Shown: positions 1-16,361 of the stretch, piece after piece
How the letters are laid out: the number at the start of each line of letters is the position of its first letter
Position numbering within the stretch: position 1 is the stretch's first letter
Origin: Triplophysa rosa
Lineage: Eukaryota; Chordata; Actinopteri; Cypriniformes; Nemacheilidae
Direction: 5' to 3'
Assembly (NCBI RefSeq): GCF_024868665.1
Contig: NC_079890.1
Coordinates: 33,903,831-33,967,830 of the forward strand
DNA length: 64,000 nt
Translations under genes and position numbers: made by a program
The notes under the pieces: model-generated
Database searches by the model: none
Told to the model about the DNA's origin: nothing
Seen by the model: only the letters and a program-made list of their open reading frames with translations

Positions 1-3000
1 TCTGTGCTTGTTCTCCTGCCAGTTCTTCTCCATCTGATCCAGCTCTGTTTCAGTGAAAGTCGCCATTCCCCAGTTGGTTATGTTATACGGTGACTTGTTG
101 CCTAGGAAACACATGAAACGCATTCGAGACACTAATGTTATGAGATATTTTTGATACTGTATGTGAACCGTTACACGCATTCACCTGGCTGAATGAGTCG
201 AAGGAGACCCTCGTGTTCGCCGACTCTGTGTTTCCATTTCTTTGTCTTATTAGCCGCCCGCTCCAGTTTCTTTGTAACTGCCTGAAAAACAATGAATACA
301 AATAGAAATGACTAAAAATAAATCAATTACAGAGCAGTTCAAGACAAACTGTGCTGTGTTGGTGTCTCAGACAAAAGCATAAAAGTTGAATATTAGAGTG
401 ACGGAAGATGATTTCTCAACAAGCTATACCTTGTACTCCTCCTGCGCTCCCTGCCTCTGTTTCTCCAGAATCTCCAGCTGCTCCCGTGCAGCCTGCAGGG
501 AACGTTCCTTCTCAGATCGCTCCTTCTCCAGAACTTCTTTCTCCTTCTGAGACTGAGATAAAACCTGCTGCTGTTGCTTGTAAATCTCCTCCAGCTCGAG
601 TCTCTTGCTCGCCTCGTCTTTCAGCAGCCTGCGAACAAAACGAATACACTAGCTGTGCACTGCAGACGTACGTGCAGGTGTGTACGGTTACTGTACCTGG
701 CCTGCACTTTGCGCAGGGCTTCTTCATCCTGTTTGGCTTGTCTCTCATCCTCCAGCGCTTCTTTCAGTTGACTGTACATTTCCTCCAGTTCCTGCATACG
801 CTGCCAGTACTGCTCCAGTTCGCTGGACTTTTCGACCACCTGCTCCTCCATCTGCCTTCGAGCCTGACGTGTAACAAACAACATCTTTCTGAGTACACCA
901 GTAGCCATTTAGGTTTAAAGGGTTTCTTTGTATTCACTGGATACCAGTTTCTCTTGCTCCAGGTCCTTTTTGTATTGGTGTAGTAGTTCTATTTGGGTCT
1001 GAATTCTCTGTTCTTCCACATGGTCTCTCGACGCAGCTTCCTGGAGATTGTGAAACAAACGCACACAAGACTAAAAACAGAGCTGGTTAACAGAGGTTTC
1101 TGTGGGCCAGATGAAATCTCAAAGCAGAAAAATAGCTTTGTTTACAGCTTAACGTTAAAGGAATGCCCTGGCTTCAAAGTTAACCTGCTGTTAATCAGCA
1201 CAAAATAAATAGATCTCATCTCTATTTGCAAGGACAAAGAAAAATTGAACTTGCAACAAAAAATCTAGGAGGCATTCTGCAGGATTTGTGTGTTATTTGA
1301 AATAAAAAGTTAATAGTGGTCGGACAAGTGAAGAATTGATGTAATGAAGTTACCTTTACAAAAAAGAAGGTTTGTTCAAGTGTGCTATTAGTATACTGCT
1401 TTTAAACAACAACAAAACGTATACTTTCAATCTACATTTTTATGTTCTTAGAAATATCCTTAAAATTACAATTAAGTATTTGACATACCAATAGAAAGGT
1501 CTATACATATTTTTGGCCTATACAGTATTTGCTTAGAAGTATAGTGAATTCATAAATGCTTCAAAGTATAATATTCTAAGTATAATTGGCCTGTAGTTTT
1601 GTTGATTTAGTAGCCTATTAAATACCCTGTCCACATACTTTGACATAGTGTCTATATAAACAGTAAACTAAACGCTATAGTAAACACTATAAAAGCAAAC
1701 TACAATGTTAAGTTCACAACTATGCTGTATAAAAGCTGACTAGTCGTTAACTGAGAGTACAGTATACATCAGGGTGTACTTTCACAAACGATAAAACTAT
1801 TGAACTTGTAAACCCAGCAGCTATAAATTCACTTGTAGTAAAGCTGCACACTCTTAAAAATAAAAGTGCTACAAAAATGTTCTTCATAACAATGGCATAG
1901 AAGAACCACTTTCGAAAGAATCATTCAGTCGTGAAACATTTCTCATCTTTTATAGTCACTTTGAAGAAATATGGTTCTTTTATCGCATCATGTAGCATCT
2001 TTATTTTTAAACATGTTGTACAAACAAAAAGTAGTTGTAAACCAGTTGTGTACTTCTATGAACTTACAAAATGTAGTCTCAAGTGGTATTGAAATAGTAC
2101 ATTTAGTCAAATCGTTTTACATCATTCATTTCTTATTTTTTATTCATTATGTAGGCTATTTTTCTTTGTAAATAATTTCTATGTAGCACTTTGAATGACC
2201 TCTGAATTTGAATGGCCTTGCCTGGCCTATTACAATGTTATAAGCATACTACTATATAAAGCATATTACGTAAAATATACTTGGGGTACATATTAAATAC
2301 AATGTAAATCACTTTGATGAAAAGTGTCTCAAGGAATAGCTACCGTATATTTCCTTCATATAAAGCAGTTGCCTGAAGAACAGAATTACCGTTTGAGATT
2401 CTAGACATCAAGAACAGGAACAGTAACTTTAAAAAACAGTCAAACACAGGAAGTATAGCTTCACTGCACAGGAGTTCTCTTTTTGCAGGTGTCCACAAGT
2501 ATATTTGCATCTACATGTGTGTAACAACATAGATCAGTTCTAGAAATATCTACAGTTTATAATTATGAGGAGTTTAGTGAGATCTGTGGCCTTTAGTGCA
2601 TGGGAGTGTATAAAGAAAGAGGGGTCAACGGTTTAACATGACACCAGATTCTGTTACAAGACAATGAACTGTGGATGTGAAACCCTCCCATGTTTCTCAG
2701 CAGACGGCTATAAGCGTGTTAAACAGAAACAATGGAAGGATAAAAACTAAAAGGGGAAACTGTGCGGTAAAGAGACTACACAGCAAAGACATTTTAGTAC
2801 ATTTACAGAGACAATTACAAATGTTTTCAAGGCACTTTTTTCATATTAAATCAACTTTAGTGCATTGAAAACAATCCGTATTGTATAAAGCTCTACACGG
2901 TACCTTACTCATGGCCTCCAGCTCGGCCTGCTTGCTCTCATTGGCCAGCTGAAGCTGTCTCATTCTGTTCTCGATGGTCTCCTGTTCTGCTCTCATTCTG

Positions 3001-6000
3001 TTTCTTTGCTCTCGGCGTTTCTGTCTGGCCTCACGTTGTGGCGAGGAAAGGCCCTGTCTTATGCGCACAATGCAGTCCTGGATGGCTAATAAAAACAAGC
3101 CCCACAGTAAACATCTGTGGCTGTTATGTGGTTGAAATATGTCGACGGCACAAATTTGTGATACCTTGAATCCACTCCTGTCTGGTCTTTTTATCTGATG
3201 CATTGATCTCAAAGCTCTTTTCAACGCATCTTATTATGTAGAGGTTTTTCTTTCCATCCTTTTCTGGTAGGGACTGAGAAAACAGCAATAAAGTTCAACT
3301 CATTATTAAAAAAGTTAAGAAAACAAGTGTTTTAATTTAGTCCGGCTTTTATGCAGCAATGCATCTTGCTACAGAAGCAAGTATTTTTGTTACTATTTCA
3401 TACAATCACATTTCTTCTGTCAACAGTGCTGCTTTAGGTTTTATAGGTTTTAGTATTTCGAAATTTGGATAAAATACAATTCTATTTTTGTAATGTAGAA
3501 ACATACATTTTCTGTAAAGCAGCTTTGAATATGTAACATAACAAATAAAATGTGAATTGAATACAAAAGTAAATAACTGTACCTCAACACAGCAGTTGCG
3601 ATCCAGTGAAATACATCCTTTCTGCTCTGCGAGGTCTTCATTCACATAATATGAGATGTATGTTAGATGCAGTTCAAACCATCGCTCTGTCCAGTTTTTC
3701 CTTTTGTGACCTTTTTTCGTCATGTAACCCTTTTCAAAGAATAAGTTAAGAAGTTAAACATTTCCCTCCAATAGAGATGATGATTACGAGCAACACAATA
3801 AATAGTTCCTTACCAATAAATACTATAAGGATGAGCATCACACAGCAATGTATATACATGACAAATAAAAAGTGTGCTAGAGAACTTTAAATGCTCAAGA
3901 ACTTCTTAGTGCTTTCTGTTTTCTTTCTTAGATTTAGGACTCTAAACCTATTTTAATGGGGCCATTGGTCATTTTACACAGTTAACTGGGATTGTACATT
4001 TCTGAATACACTCAAAAATGTTGGGTTATTTGATGTCATCATTGGGTTAAAAATGGACAAACCCAAGAGTTGGGTAAAAATAAACCAGGAATATGTTTAT
4101 ATTTGACCCAACAATGGGTAAAAACAACCCACGATGGGTTCATTTATAACCCAAGTGTTGGGTTTGTCCATTTTTGACCCAACATTTTTTAGAGAGTAAG
4201 TTTGTGGTGCTTGGTCCTGCAAACTGCTGATCTGGGTGGTTGCTAGGGTGTTGCTAGGATACTATTAAGGGTGTTCTGGGTGGTTAAACGAGGTGGCAAA
4301 CACCAATAATAAAAATTCTTGTAAATAGTTTTTATTTATATAAAAACTTAATAAATAGTAAAATAGTAAATATAACACATTTATTTTGTATAATTACGGT
4401 TTTGTATTCTTATGTATATGACATAAGAATAATTTTTAATGCCTTAAAGGGATTGTTCGACCCAAAAATTCTGTCATCATTTACTCACGCATCATTCCAA
4501 ACCTGTATGACTTTCTTTCTTCTGCAGAACACAAAAGAAGATATTTTGAAGAATACGGTAACCAAACAACATTGGTCCTCCTTGATCTCCATTGTCTGAG
4601 TCAAAATATCTTCTTTTGTGTGCCACAGGAAAAACGAGTCATATACAGGTTTTGACCAAGTGTGAGTAAATGAAGACAGAATTTTTACATTTTGGATGAA
4701 CTATATAAGAATGATATTAAATATTTTGCAAATGCATCAATAAAACCTGGAATATCCCCATTTTAATATTATATTAGATCCTCAAACTTCCACCTGTTTG
4801 ATCACATCCAGTATAAGTTCCTGATAGATCTCATTGATGCCCATGGAGATGGTCTGAGGGTTCATGCCCTTGGTGAAATGACCCATGCCAACGAGTTCAA
4901 TCAGCTCCCAGCCGTTGAGTTGATGTTTCGTCATGCTCATTTTATAGTCTTCAAATCTTCTCTCGTTCCAACTGCAACCCATCACTGTCAAGAGCTTGCG
5001 CAGGAAGTACTCGATCTGTTACAAAACAGTGCTACATAAGTATTGAAATAGCTTTTAATGAAATATACAGTACCTGAATATGCTCAAATAAGCGTTACCT
5101 ACCTCCTCTGCAACAATATGTAGTGGATATTTCTCTTCAGACAGGAAGTTGAAGATACACCAGATCTTGAAGGCGTCAACCCCTGAGATGAGGAGGTGCT
5201 TGCTGCTGATGCGCTTGGGAGCACAAAGAGTCCAGCACATCTTATTCAGGTCGGCAAAGTTAAAGTCGGGCTGGATCTGCCATTAAAATAATCACAATGA
5301 CTAAAATTGCATGACTAAAATTCTTATCTACCCCACAAAACCACTGGGAGAGGTTAAGAATAGTCTTTTAGAAGGTCCGTTTTTTGACAGAACACTGGAA
5401 ACTTTGAGTATTTTAGAAACGGCTGATCTCACGGGTTTTCACACAGAAATGCATCTTTTGCTTGGGTTTTTTTGAGAAAACTGCGAGAAAACCTTCAGTA
5501 AGTGGCATTTCTGTGAGCAAAAACGCCTTAAGTCAGAGAAAAACGGTTCAACTAACAGGAAAGCGGCAGTAACCACATGTTAAAACAGTTCTAGGCAAAG
5601 TAGGATGTTAAATTGTCAGAAGTATACCAAATTTAGAAAGTGCATAATATGACCGGGCCTGGAGAAAACAAATGGTGATTTGCTGTGACATGCAGAGGCG
5701 TAAACAGCAAAAACAGCATGATTCCACTGATCCATCTTTCCACAAGTCAGTGGTTCGAGCTGGTTGTGGTCCAGTAATGGTGTGATAATATTCTCTTTGC
5801 ATTGTTTAAATACTACAACCTGAGTATCTGCATATTTTGACTGACTATCTTGCCTCTCTGCAGAATCCCAAGATCCCACTCCAAACAGTGAATGAGGGAC
5901 AGGCAGATTTTTATTAGCATAACAAGAGCAGACGACAGTTTTACAGCCACGTGGACTAAATCCTCAAAGTAACTTTACCAGTGTAGCTTTTTTGTTAACA

Positions 6001-7414
6001 AACCATTCACAAAACACGGGGGTCATGACTGGTATTTACCTAATAAAGTCACCTAGTAAGACTTTAAAGAGAAAAAATGTAGTCATCTTTATTTTTAGTA
6101 AGAGACAAAAAAATAACTATATGAGTGATAAGTCTCATGTCATTTGAGTCATACGTCTGGTCCTTGCTATTAACCTTATAAAGCCTCTTTAGCAGTACTG
6201 TTATTATACATTGGTTATGTACATCAAGACAACAAAATGTAATCAAAATTCATTATTAATTGAAAATAATTTCTAACTGAAAAACCTAACAGGTTTGGAC
6301 ATAACGATCCAGAAAAGTACATACTGTGAATACAAAAATAAAAGTCATGAGTCTTGAGTCATGAGAAGTCATGCTCCAGAGAATATTTTAAATATCTATT
6401 CTTAAAATAGGTATGATGGGAGGTGTGAAATGCATAAAGCGTGTCTGGGCACTTATACCTCATATTAGTATACATGCGTTCAATTTAGAATAAATATAAT
6501 ACAATACAATACATGATAATACAACAATTTAATTTCTGAGAATGGGGACAACATCATTGTGCTTAATAGCATAAAACTGCAGAGAAAAGAGTCTTTAAGA
6601 AGGGCTTTGACGCACTGTTATTTTTACCTTACTGAGAATGAACATGTTTAGGTAGGGCATGTAACCCTGAGTCGACACTGGTCCTTCATCGTTATCTTTA
6701 AAATGTTCCTCCAGGGCTGAAGAGTTATGGGGGATGTTTAGTACGGTGCACAGGTTGTGAGACAGCACCTTCAGACAGACAGACAAACAATAATACTCAC
6801 TGGTCTTATACAAATGCTCAAGCGAGGTCTATCAAACGTCATCATTGTGTGATCTTATACGAAAAGCTTGCATCACTGCATCTACATCAGCATACACCCT
6901 TATGTACTGATCAAGCAGAAATGACGGAAGCCCCTTCACTGTAACATCTCTATTTAAAACAAATTAAAACAACAAATGAAAAACTTTACAACCTCCCTCT
7001 ATGTAGGGTGCCATATAACATCCCACCAGTACAACCCATCTTATAATTATAGTTCCCATTAAAACCAATGCAATTCTCACTGTAACCATTAGAATTCCTG
7101 TGATGTATAAATAACAAAATGAAAAATAACAACTCCTTATGCGAGACAACTAAATCGATGTCTTTCATTCTCTACAACCGGGTTATTAAAAAAAAAAACT
7201 AATAAAAACCGGACAAACGACTCGCGCATAAACAGACGCGCTTCACAGACACGGAAACGCAGCGGGTGCACGCGCTTTGATTTCTTCAGTTTATTGTGCA
7301 GTCGTTTATTTGACTCACCTTTAGCTGGGATTTGGATACTTTGCCGTTTTGGTCCATGTCCAGGGCGGTAAAAGCGTGCCATATTGGTTTGAGTATCTCC
7401 TCTCGGGATATCAT
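1..7414 (-). CDS. swap70: SWAP-70 (switch-associated protein 70), 3' end missing
   Basis: Twelve coding exons on the minus strand: 7414-7319, 6768-6628, 5276-5103, 5015-4794, 3729-3583, 3273-3165, 3085-2904, 1040-945, 863-697, 628-430, 281-185 and 101-1. All have GT/AG borders and agreeing phases, giving 577 codons before the edge; the human protein is 585 aa, so only the last few residues and stop are lost. The start at 7414 gives [19 protein letters not shown], matching the family N-terminus. Residues 1-210 are the EF-hand-like region. The PH domain (about 211-306) begins [19 protein letters not shown] glutamate-rich coiled coil (about 315-530) follows, then the C-terminal TNWG motif. In the family, the PH domain binds phosphoinositides and the protein acts on Rac and F-actin in immune and migrating cells. 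DEF6 is the sister family, but the PH, coiled-coil and tail sequences read as SWAP70. Which fish paralogue it is stays open. Confidence 0.95.
1847..1985. repeat. MITE-like remnant (CACTCTTAAAAATAAA start)
   Basis: In swap70 intron 7. It starts CACTCTTAAAAATAAAAGTG and contains AGAAGAACCA and TGGTTCTTTT segments, the pattern of a common small fish DNA-transposon remnant. Ends are degenerate, and I saw no clear target duplication. Confidence 0.45.
4009..4197. mobile_element. Palindromic MITE with TTGGGTT repeats
   Basis: The left end ACACTCAAAAATGTTGGGTT is mirrored by AACCCAACATTTTTTAGAGAGT-like sequence at the right end. Inside, TTGGGTT and AACCCAA recur, so most of the 190 bp can fold into a hairpin. 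It lies in swap70 intron 4. This is a non-coding DNA transposon by structure; the superfamily is not certain. Confidence 0.65.
4218..4290. repeat. GGTTGCTAGGGTGTT-type minisatellite-like patch
   Basis: Degenerate tandem units of GGTTGCTAGGGTGTTGCTAG and GTGTTCTGGGTGGTT directly beside the palindromic MITE. A related looser patch lies near 47260-47360. Confidence 0.4.
4448..4704. mobile_element. TTAA-flanked MITE, family B (AGGGATNGTTCACCC ends)
   Basis: TTAA at 4444-4447 precedes AGGGATTGTTCGACCC. The body reads TCTGTCATCATTTACTCAC, and an inverted counterpart (GAGTAAATGAAGACAGAATT) lies near 4665. Central arms around AAAGAAGATATTTTGAAG and CAAAATATCTTCTTTTG pair with each other. The right terminus has decayed (TGGATGAACTAT). 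Confidence 0.65.
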
Positions 7415-7509
7415 GATGAAAGAGGTGAAAGATGTCAGTGCGCTTGTTAAAGTGATTGAGCTGAACTCAGAGACGAGTGACTCGGTTCAGTAACACCAGC
7501 GCTGAACGC

Positions 7510-7523
7510 GAGTCACGTGACTC
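7510..7523. promoter_or_regulatory. 14-bp palindrome with E-box CACGTG upstream of swap70
   Basis: GAGTCACGTGACTC is a perfect palindrome 96 bp upstream of the swap70 start codon. It contains the CACGTG core bound by bHLH-ZIP factors (USF/MITF/TFE type), flanked by TGACTC half-sites resembling AP-1. Function is inferred from motif and position only. Confidence 0.5.
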
Positions 7524-8734
7524 ACACTGTCATCACTTCACATGCCGTACATAACACTAGCGTTTGAGAGTTTGGAGTCACTTACTTAGTACTTCATATT
7601 TTTCTACATTTTAGAATAAATTCGTCAAAACTATGAAAGAACAAAACAGTAACATTGAAAATTGTGTGTTGTCTAAAATGCATAATAAATAAAAACAATA
7701 TCCACATGTTTCTTGTCTTTTGTTTTAATGTTGCCTAGTTTGTTTTAATAGCAGGTTTGGTTGTGATTTTGTGTTGACGTAAATGAACACGGTTAATTTG
7801 CATTTACTCTAATATTATAAATTGAATTTGTTGATTGATGGGTGCCAATACACTCGCTTTAAAGTTTTTTCTATACAATATTGTTAATGCCGAGTCAAAT
7901 GATCTGAAGATTCGTCAGGTGAATTTTTGGCCAGTTTCTAAACCAACCAGTAAACAATAACATTATGTCATAACCTGTAAATAGAAAAGAATGTAGGAGT
8001 AAATAGCAGATAGACATCTGTAGTATCAAACCAGGTGTAAACAAAGTGTGTTTTCAAGGCACCTGAAGAGAAAAAAATGACAGACGGCGAAGGCCCAGGT
8101 AAAACTGTGGTATGTAGTTTATCTATGGTATCTATCTTAGGTAGTTTCCCGTAATCCTGAAAAACAGGTCTAGTCAATTACCTACTAAAAACAACTTTAG
8201 TAAAAGTCAGAAGTATCGGACAAGGAAGTTCTTATGTTTCAATGTAATGATAACAAGAAACATTTCCCCTCGAGTCACCTTACAAACTATTTCAAGAGAC
8301 ACCAGACGTACAGTATAGAGATATTGTTTAAGCGATTAGGACAGATATAATCAATGTGTATAGGCTGGAGAAATAGATTATACAGAGAATACAAAGATTG
8401 AATGTGATTGATTTTTGAGGTGCCGTTACAGTATTGATCTGACTGAATCTTTTAACATTCTGATTTAATAAAAATTGCATTGACAACTTCCTAATAAAAC
8501 ACTCTTTGTTTCATTTGTTCTGTGTGAAATAAGCTGTAAGTGTAGATGTCACACATATCTTTGTTTAGAAGAGAATAAAACTTGCTAAATCCTAATTGCA
8601 CTATTATGCGTCCACTTTCACTCAGTAGGCTAATCCTAGTATTTCCTACGTGTCGCTTGTGTTTGGGCATATTCTTCTTCCGACATATTTGATTTGATCA
8701 GCCGCACTATATGGCGATCAAAAAGGTTCATTAA

Positions 8735-9282
8735 AGGGGTCATATGACACGGCTAAAACGGATATTATCGTTTGTTTTAGATGTAATGCAATGTGTATAC
8801 ATGATTTAAGGTAAAAAAAAAACGCTGTATTTTCCACATACCGTGCATGTTTGTATCTCCTCTTTGAAACGCGAGGATTTTTTACAAAGCTCATCGCTCT
8901 GAAAAGTGAGGTGTGCTATGATTGGCCAGTTAACCAGTGCTTAGTGATTGGTCGAATACTGCAAGCCTGTGACAGAAAAATGTAAAGTCTCTTACCATAT
9001 TTAGAACATCAGCTTCCAAACCAATTGTACTGACAGGTACGCCCACCTTACTTGCGTATACATTTGGGCGGTCTTAGTCAACTCATACCACAAACTGACA
9101 TTTGTGGGGGTGTGGTTACACGAGGTGTTTCAGGCAGGTCTGGGTGAGCATTTGCTTTTAGATAGAATGCATCTTTTGTTCCGACACTTTAAATTTTTGC
9201 AATTTTACGTGTCTAATACATGCATGGACATCTTATAACACACCAAAGACACAGAAAACATGTATTCGCACCATATGACCCT
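8735..9282. mobile_element. TTAA-flanked MITE, family A (AGGGGTCATATGAC ends), copy 1
   Basis: TTAA (8731-8734), AGGGGTCATATGACACGG, about 520 bp of non-coding sequence, then CCATATGACCCT, TTAA (9283-9286). The ends form a terminal inverted repeat, with one C lost on the right. TTAA duplication is typical of piggyBac-type transposition. The body matches the copy at 24539-25060 through most of its length. Confidence 0.8.
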
Positions 9283-9614
9283 TTAAAAACTCCAAAACAT
9301 CAGTAGCTCATATACTTCAATCCCTTAGATTGAATTTTAAAGTGTGGCACTAGCGACACCAAGATCATATGTAGTGCTGTAGCTGGGCATCACGACACAC
9401 AAAAACAAATCCATTGAGTCTTTTGTGCGTTTTATTTAAAAAATGCAAACAAGTTTTAGCCTTTTAGATATCTATATCAATGTGAAGAAAATCTATAAGA
9501 AATAATTTCACAGAGCATAGTTCAACCCCAGTGCCACTGAGGCAAAAGAGTAAATACAAAAGCTTATCGTTTGATCACCAGTCTTTTAGAATACAGAGTC
9601 CTGTCTGGAGGTGG

Positions 9615-13526
<3,912 letters not shown>

Positions 13527-13993
13527 TATGGCCTAAGAAGAGAAATAAAACGTTAGTCATGCACCTACGAACACAATATACTCACGTGAACTTAAATCAG
13601 GTAAAATACATGGTTTAAAAAGCATGGTTTCTATACTTTTAATATAATGCAACTACTGTTAATTGCCATAAGAAACAGCAAACAATTGATAATTAACACA
13701 CCACAGGCGTTCTTATACAACATATGAACATCTTGGCGATTTTTTCTTGAAATGAAGACACATGTTGTAAACATGGCAGGATATTAAGTACTAGTGTATC
13801 TAAATGTAAACAACAGGGTGTAACAAGAGTTTGCATTACTCACACGGTGGATCGCCTTTAATACAGCATCTAAAGATACTTTACTGTTGCTGTAATGTAC
13901 ATGTGGTGTATATGTAAATGTGGCATAAAACAGACGCAATTCGGTGCAGATGGCCTCATTTGTTCCAATACCGGATGTCTCTAAGAAACTCAC

Positions 13994-14045
13994 CTGACTG
14001 AAGCGCCGAAATCTAGCAGACACAATGCATTCGTGCTACGAATCA
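13994..14045 (-). other. znf143: Probable 5'-UTR first exon of znf143
   Basis: On the minus strand, CTTCAGTCAG is followed by a good donor GTGAGTTTC (exon edge at 13994). The next plausible acceptor is CTTAG at 13533-13537, just before the 13532-13430 exon that carries the start codon. The outer limit is a guess, since no transcript is available. Confidence 0.4.
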
Positions 14046-15303
14046 AATGAGATGTTTGATCATTTTATACATCACCAGCGTCTCAAACATCGTGAATTAC
14101 AAAAATATATTTTGAGATATTTCCTCTGCGCTTTTAATGTTACAACGCCAACCAGCAATGAGGTTCATACCGCCCCCTACTGATCTGGAGGGATAGAGGT
14201 CACCATTATACACGTTTTACCTTACTTAGAATTCAAAAATGATGTATTGTACACTACCAATCAAAGAAAGGACACAATTTCTCCTCTTTGTCACGTTTTA
14301 AAAACACAAATCATAAATCATAAACCACAGTAACTCCACAAAAGGATCAAATTCACATTAAAAAGGCTGTTTAACAGCTATTTAAAGTAAACCTTTCGAG
14401 ATTAAGAGCACCGTTTCATAAATTATTTTCGGGTTGAAGTGAGAATTATCGAATTTATTATCGTCTTAAACATTGTTCAAAAATATGTCATGCCTGTGTT
14501 TTTTGTTAGGTAATGTAAAGAAATTTAAGCTGTGTCATGCTCGTAGTGCAACGTGACCGTGGTAAATTCATAGAAGGGAAAATACTGTTCTGGAGGTTTG
14601 ATGAGGTTCTTAGTGATGTTTCATTCAAAATTGCTTTGAAGAAACTAACGAACAATGAACAAACAAAAACAAATTCAACAACAATTGTTAACATACTGTA
14701 CAGTAGCCTACATGAACAGTATGTAAAATGAACGGTTGTAAAGGTAAAATAATCTGGATTGGTGTGAATGTGATGAGAAATGTTTCATATTAAAGTTGAT
14801 ATTGAAATCTTCAATAATATTGACTTTTGATTGCAGAATTGGCGAATCTCAGTTTGTGACATGGTTGAGATCTCTAAAACTGTCACGGGGACATTGAAAT
14901 TTCTAGATCATTTTCTCAGCAGAAATATCTGAGACAAAGGACACTTAGGGCAAAAGTTTTCACTTGCTCCTTATTTAATCTCACTGATGACTAATTGAGA
15001 TATTAAAGAGATCTCAAATGTGATTTTTTTGCTATGGCTTACCTTTACCTCATTGTTCTTTGGAGTAGGTTGTATCTTTTCTATATGCAACTGTGGTGAA
15101 TTTTGCTCAACTCATTAATGAGCCAAAGCAATATACGTCATGGGTGAAGGGTGGCTTACTTGATCTAAATGAAACTTTGCTTTTGTGCAAAGACACAATA
15201 TGCATCCATTAGGCTATTACATTACAGGGCTTGGTTGTACATCAATAGGAAGGATTTAACTGTCATTGGCATGCTGACGTACCTTTGGTAGGGTTCAAAA
15301 TCC

Positions 15304-15312
15304 TTTAAATAG
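15304..15312 (+). promoter_or_regulatory. TATA-like box upstream of pkd1l2
   Basis: TTTAAATAG lies about 55 bp before the pkd1l2 ATG, a position compatible with transcription starting near 15335. Motif evidence only; the region is AT-rich, so chance occurrence is possible. Confidence 0.3.
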
Positions 15313-15360
15313 AGAAGATGCTAAGAATACATTTTAGTCTGGATTTAGTCAGGAGTAGAG

Positions 15361-16361
15361 ATGGGTGAAAGACTCTCTACTGTGCTAATTCTTATATTCT
15401 TTAATATCGTCCAAGCCTGTGGCCAAGCAGCCACCGGGGGTCATTCCTGCCCAGAGCACCAGCAGTCTTTCCAGAGCTCCTGCTATGAATTTGTGGGTCT
15501 TCAGCGTAGCTTTCTCAGGGCTCAAGCTTGGTGCGAGTGGGGCGGCGGGCATCTGGCCTTCATTCGGAATGATGAGACCCAGCAGTTTCTCCAGAAACAC
15601 ATGCAACCAGAGCAGAACTGGTGGATAGGACTTGCACCCTCCTTTGACAACATCACTTTGGATACGAAGGGTTTGTATATTGTGTGGGAAAAGTAGTTTA
15701 CAGGTAGAGCTTGAATAATACTGTATTGAGCGTGCAATAGTCTACTGAGGTATAGTTTTATATTTATTTATTTGCAGTTGGACATTTTTAAAAAGACTTC
15801 TCCTGGCAGGATCTTGGGTTTTTATCAAGTATTAAAATAAAAAATGTATTTTTCACTGTAATTTTATATTTTTACACTGTTTTAAGGATAGTTATTGTAT
15901 ATGATTACCTTTGTAAAGTTTGATTGTATCATGAATAAGTTTGCCATAAATGGCCTTTAGTGTTGATATGGCGTTAAAAACTATAATAAATAAATGTATT
16001 TGCAGTTATAACAGAATTCTCTATTTTATAATCCTTTATAATACTATGAACAGTTTATATACAAAATAATACAAAATATATTCATATTTTATTCTTACAC
16101 TTTTTGTTCCCAAACGCAATTGAAAAGCATAATTTACCACTATAAAAAAGCATAATTTGCTCTTTTTATATTTTGAGATTACTCACACAGCTTTGTCTTC
16201 AGGTGGCATAAGATGGCTGGATGGTTCTGATGTGATTTATTCAAACTGGATCAGTAAGCCAGTCTTGGAAACTGGTTGTGGTTACATCAGCACCGACTCT
16301 AATTCTCACTGGAAGATGACAAGTGACTGTAACAAGGAATTCTACTTCGTGTGTGAGTTTG
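15361..16361 (+). other. pkd1l2: pkd1l2 signal peptide and C-type lectin domain exons
   Basis: Exons 1-2. The hydrophobic start MGERLSTVLILIFFNIVQA fits a signal peptide. The lectin fold is shown by CPEHQQSFQSSCYEF, the AQAWCEWGGGHLAFI core, NWWIGLAP and the final FYFVCEF. The usual calcium-site motifs are absent: NW-ISKPV replaces the EPN/QPD loop, and HWKMTSDC replaces W-N-D before the last cysteines. Classical Ca2+-dependent sugar binding is therefore unlikely (inference). Confidence 0.85.

Larger units (their letters stand above)
7415..9614. other. swap70 upstream / znf143 downstream intergenic region
   Basis: This region holds the swap70 promoter side (7415 to about 7560, CpG-containing, with an E-box palindrome), the 3' flank of znf143 and one 548-bp MITE (8735-9282). 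No additional coding segment with family resemblance was found. Confidence 0.7.
13533..15360. other. znf143 / pkd1l2 divergent intergenic region
   Basis: Holds the probable first non-coding znf143 exon near 14.0 kb and its short intron, then about 1.3 kb to the pkd1l2 start. The 14050-15300 stretch shows no convincing gene and no repeat that I recognise. The two genes are transcribed away from each other. Confidence 0.6.

Noticed and set aside
408..983. 191-codon plus-strand frame
   Set aside because: It covers two swap70 coding exons and an intron on the opposite strand; no family resemblance.
1..7414. Assignment as DEF6
   Set aside because: The PH-domain start, coiled-coil ([15 protein letters not shown]) and the C-terminal [12 protein letters not shown] tail match SWAP70 better.
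14537..14731. Small plus-strand gene between znf143 and pkd1l2
   Set aside because: Only 64 codons, no recognisable similarity, AT-rich, and no supporting splice or promoter signals.
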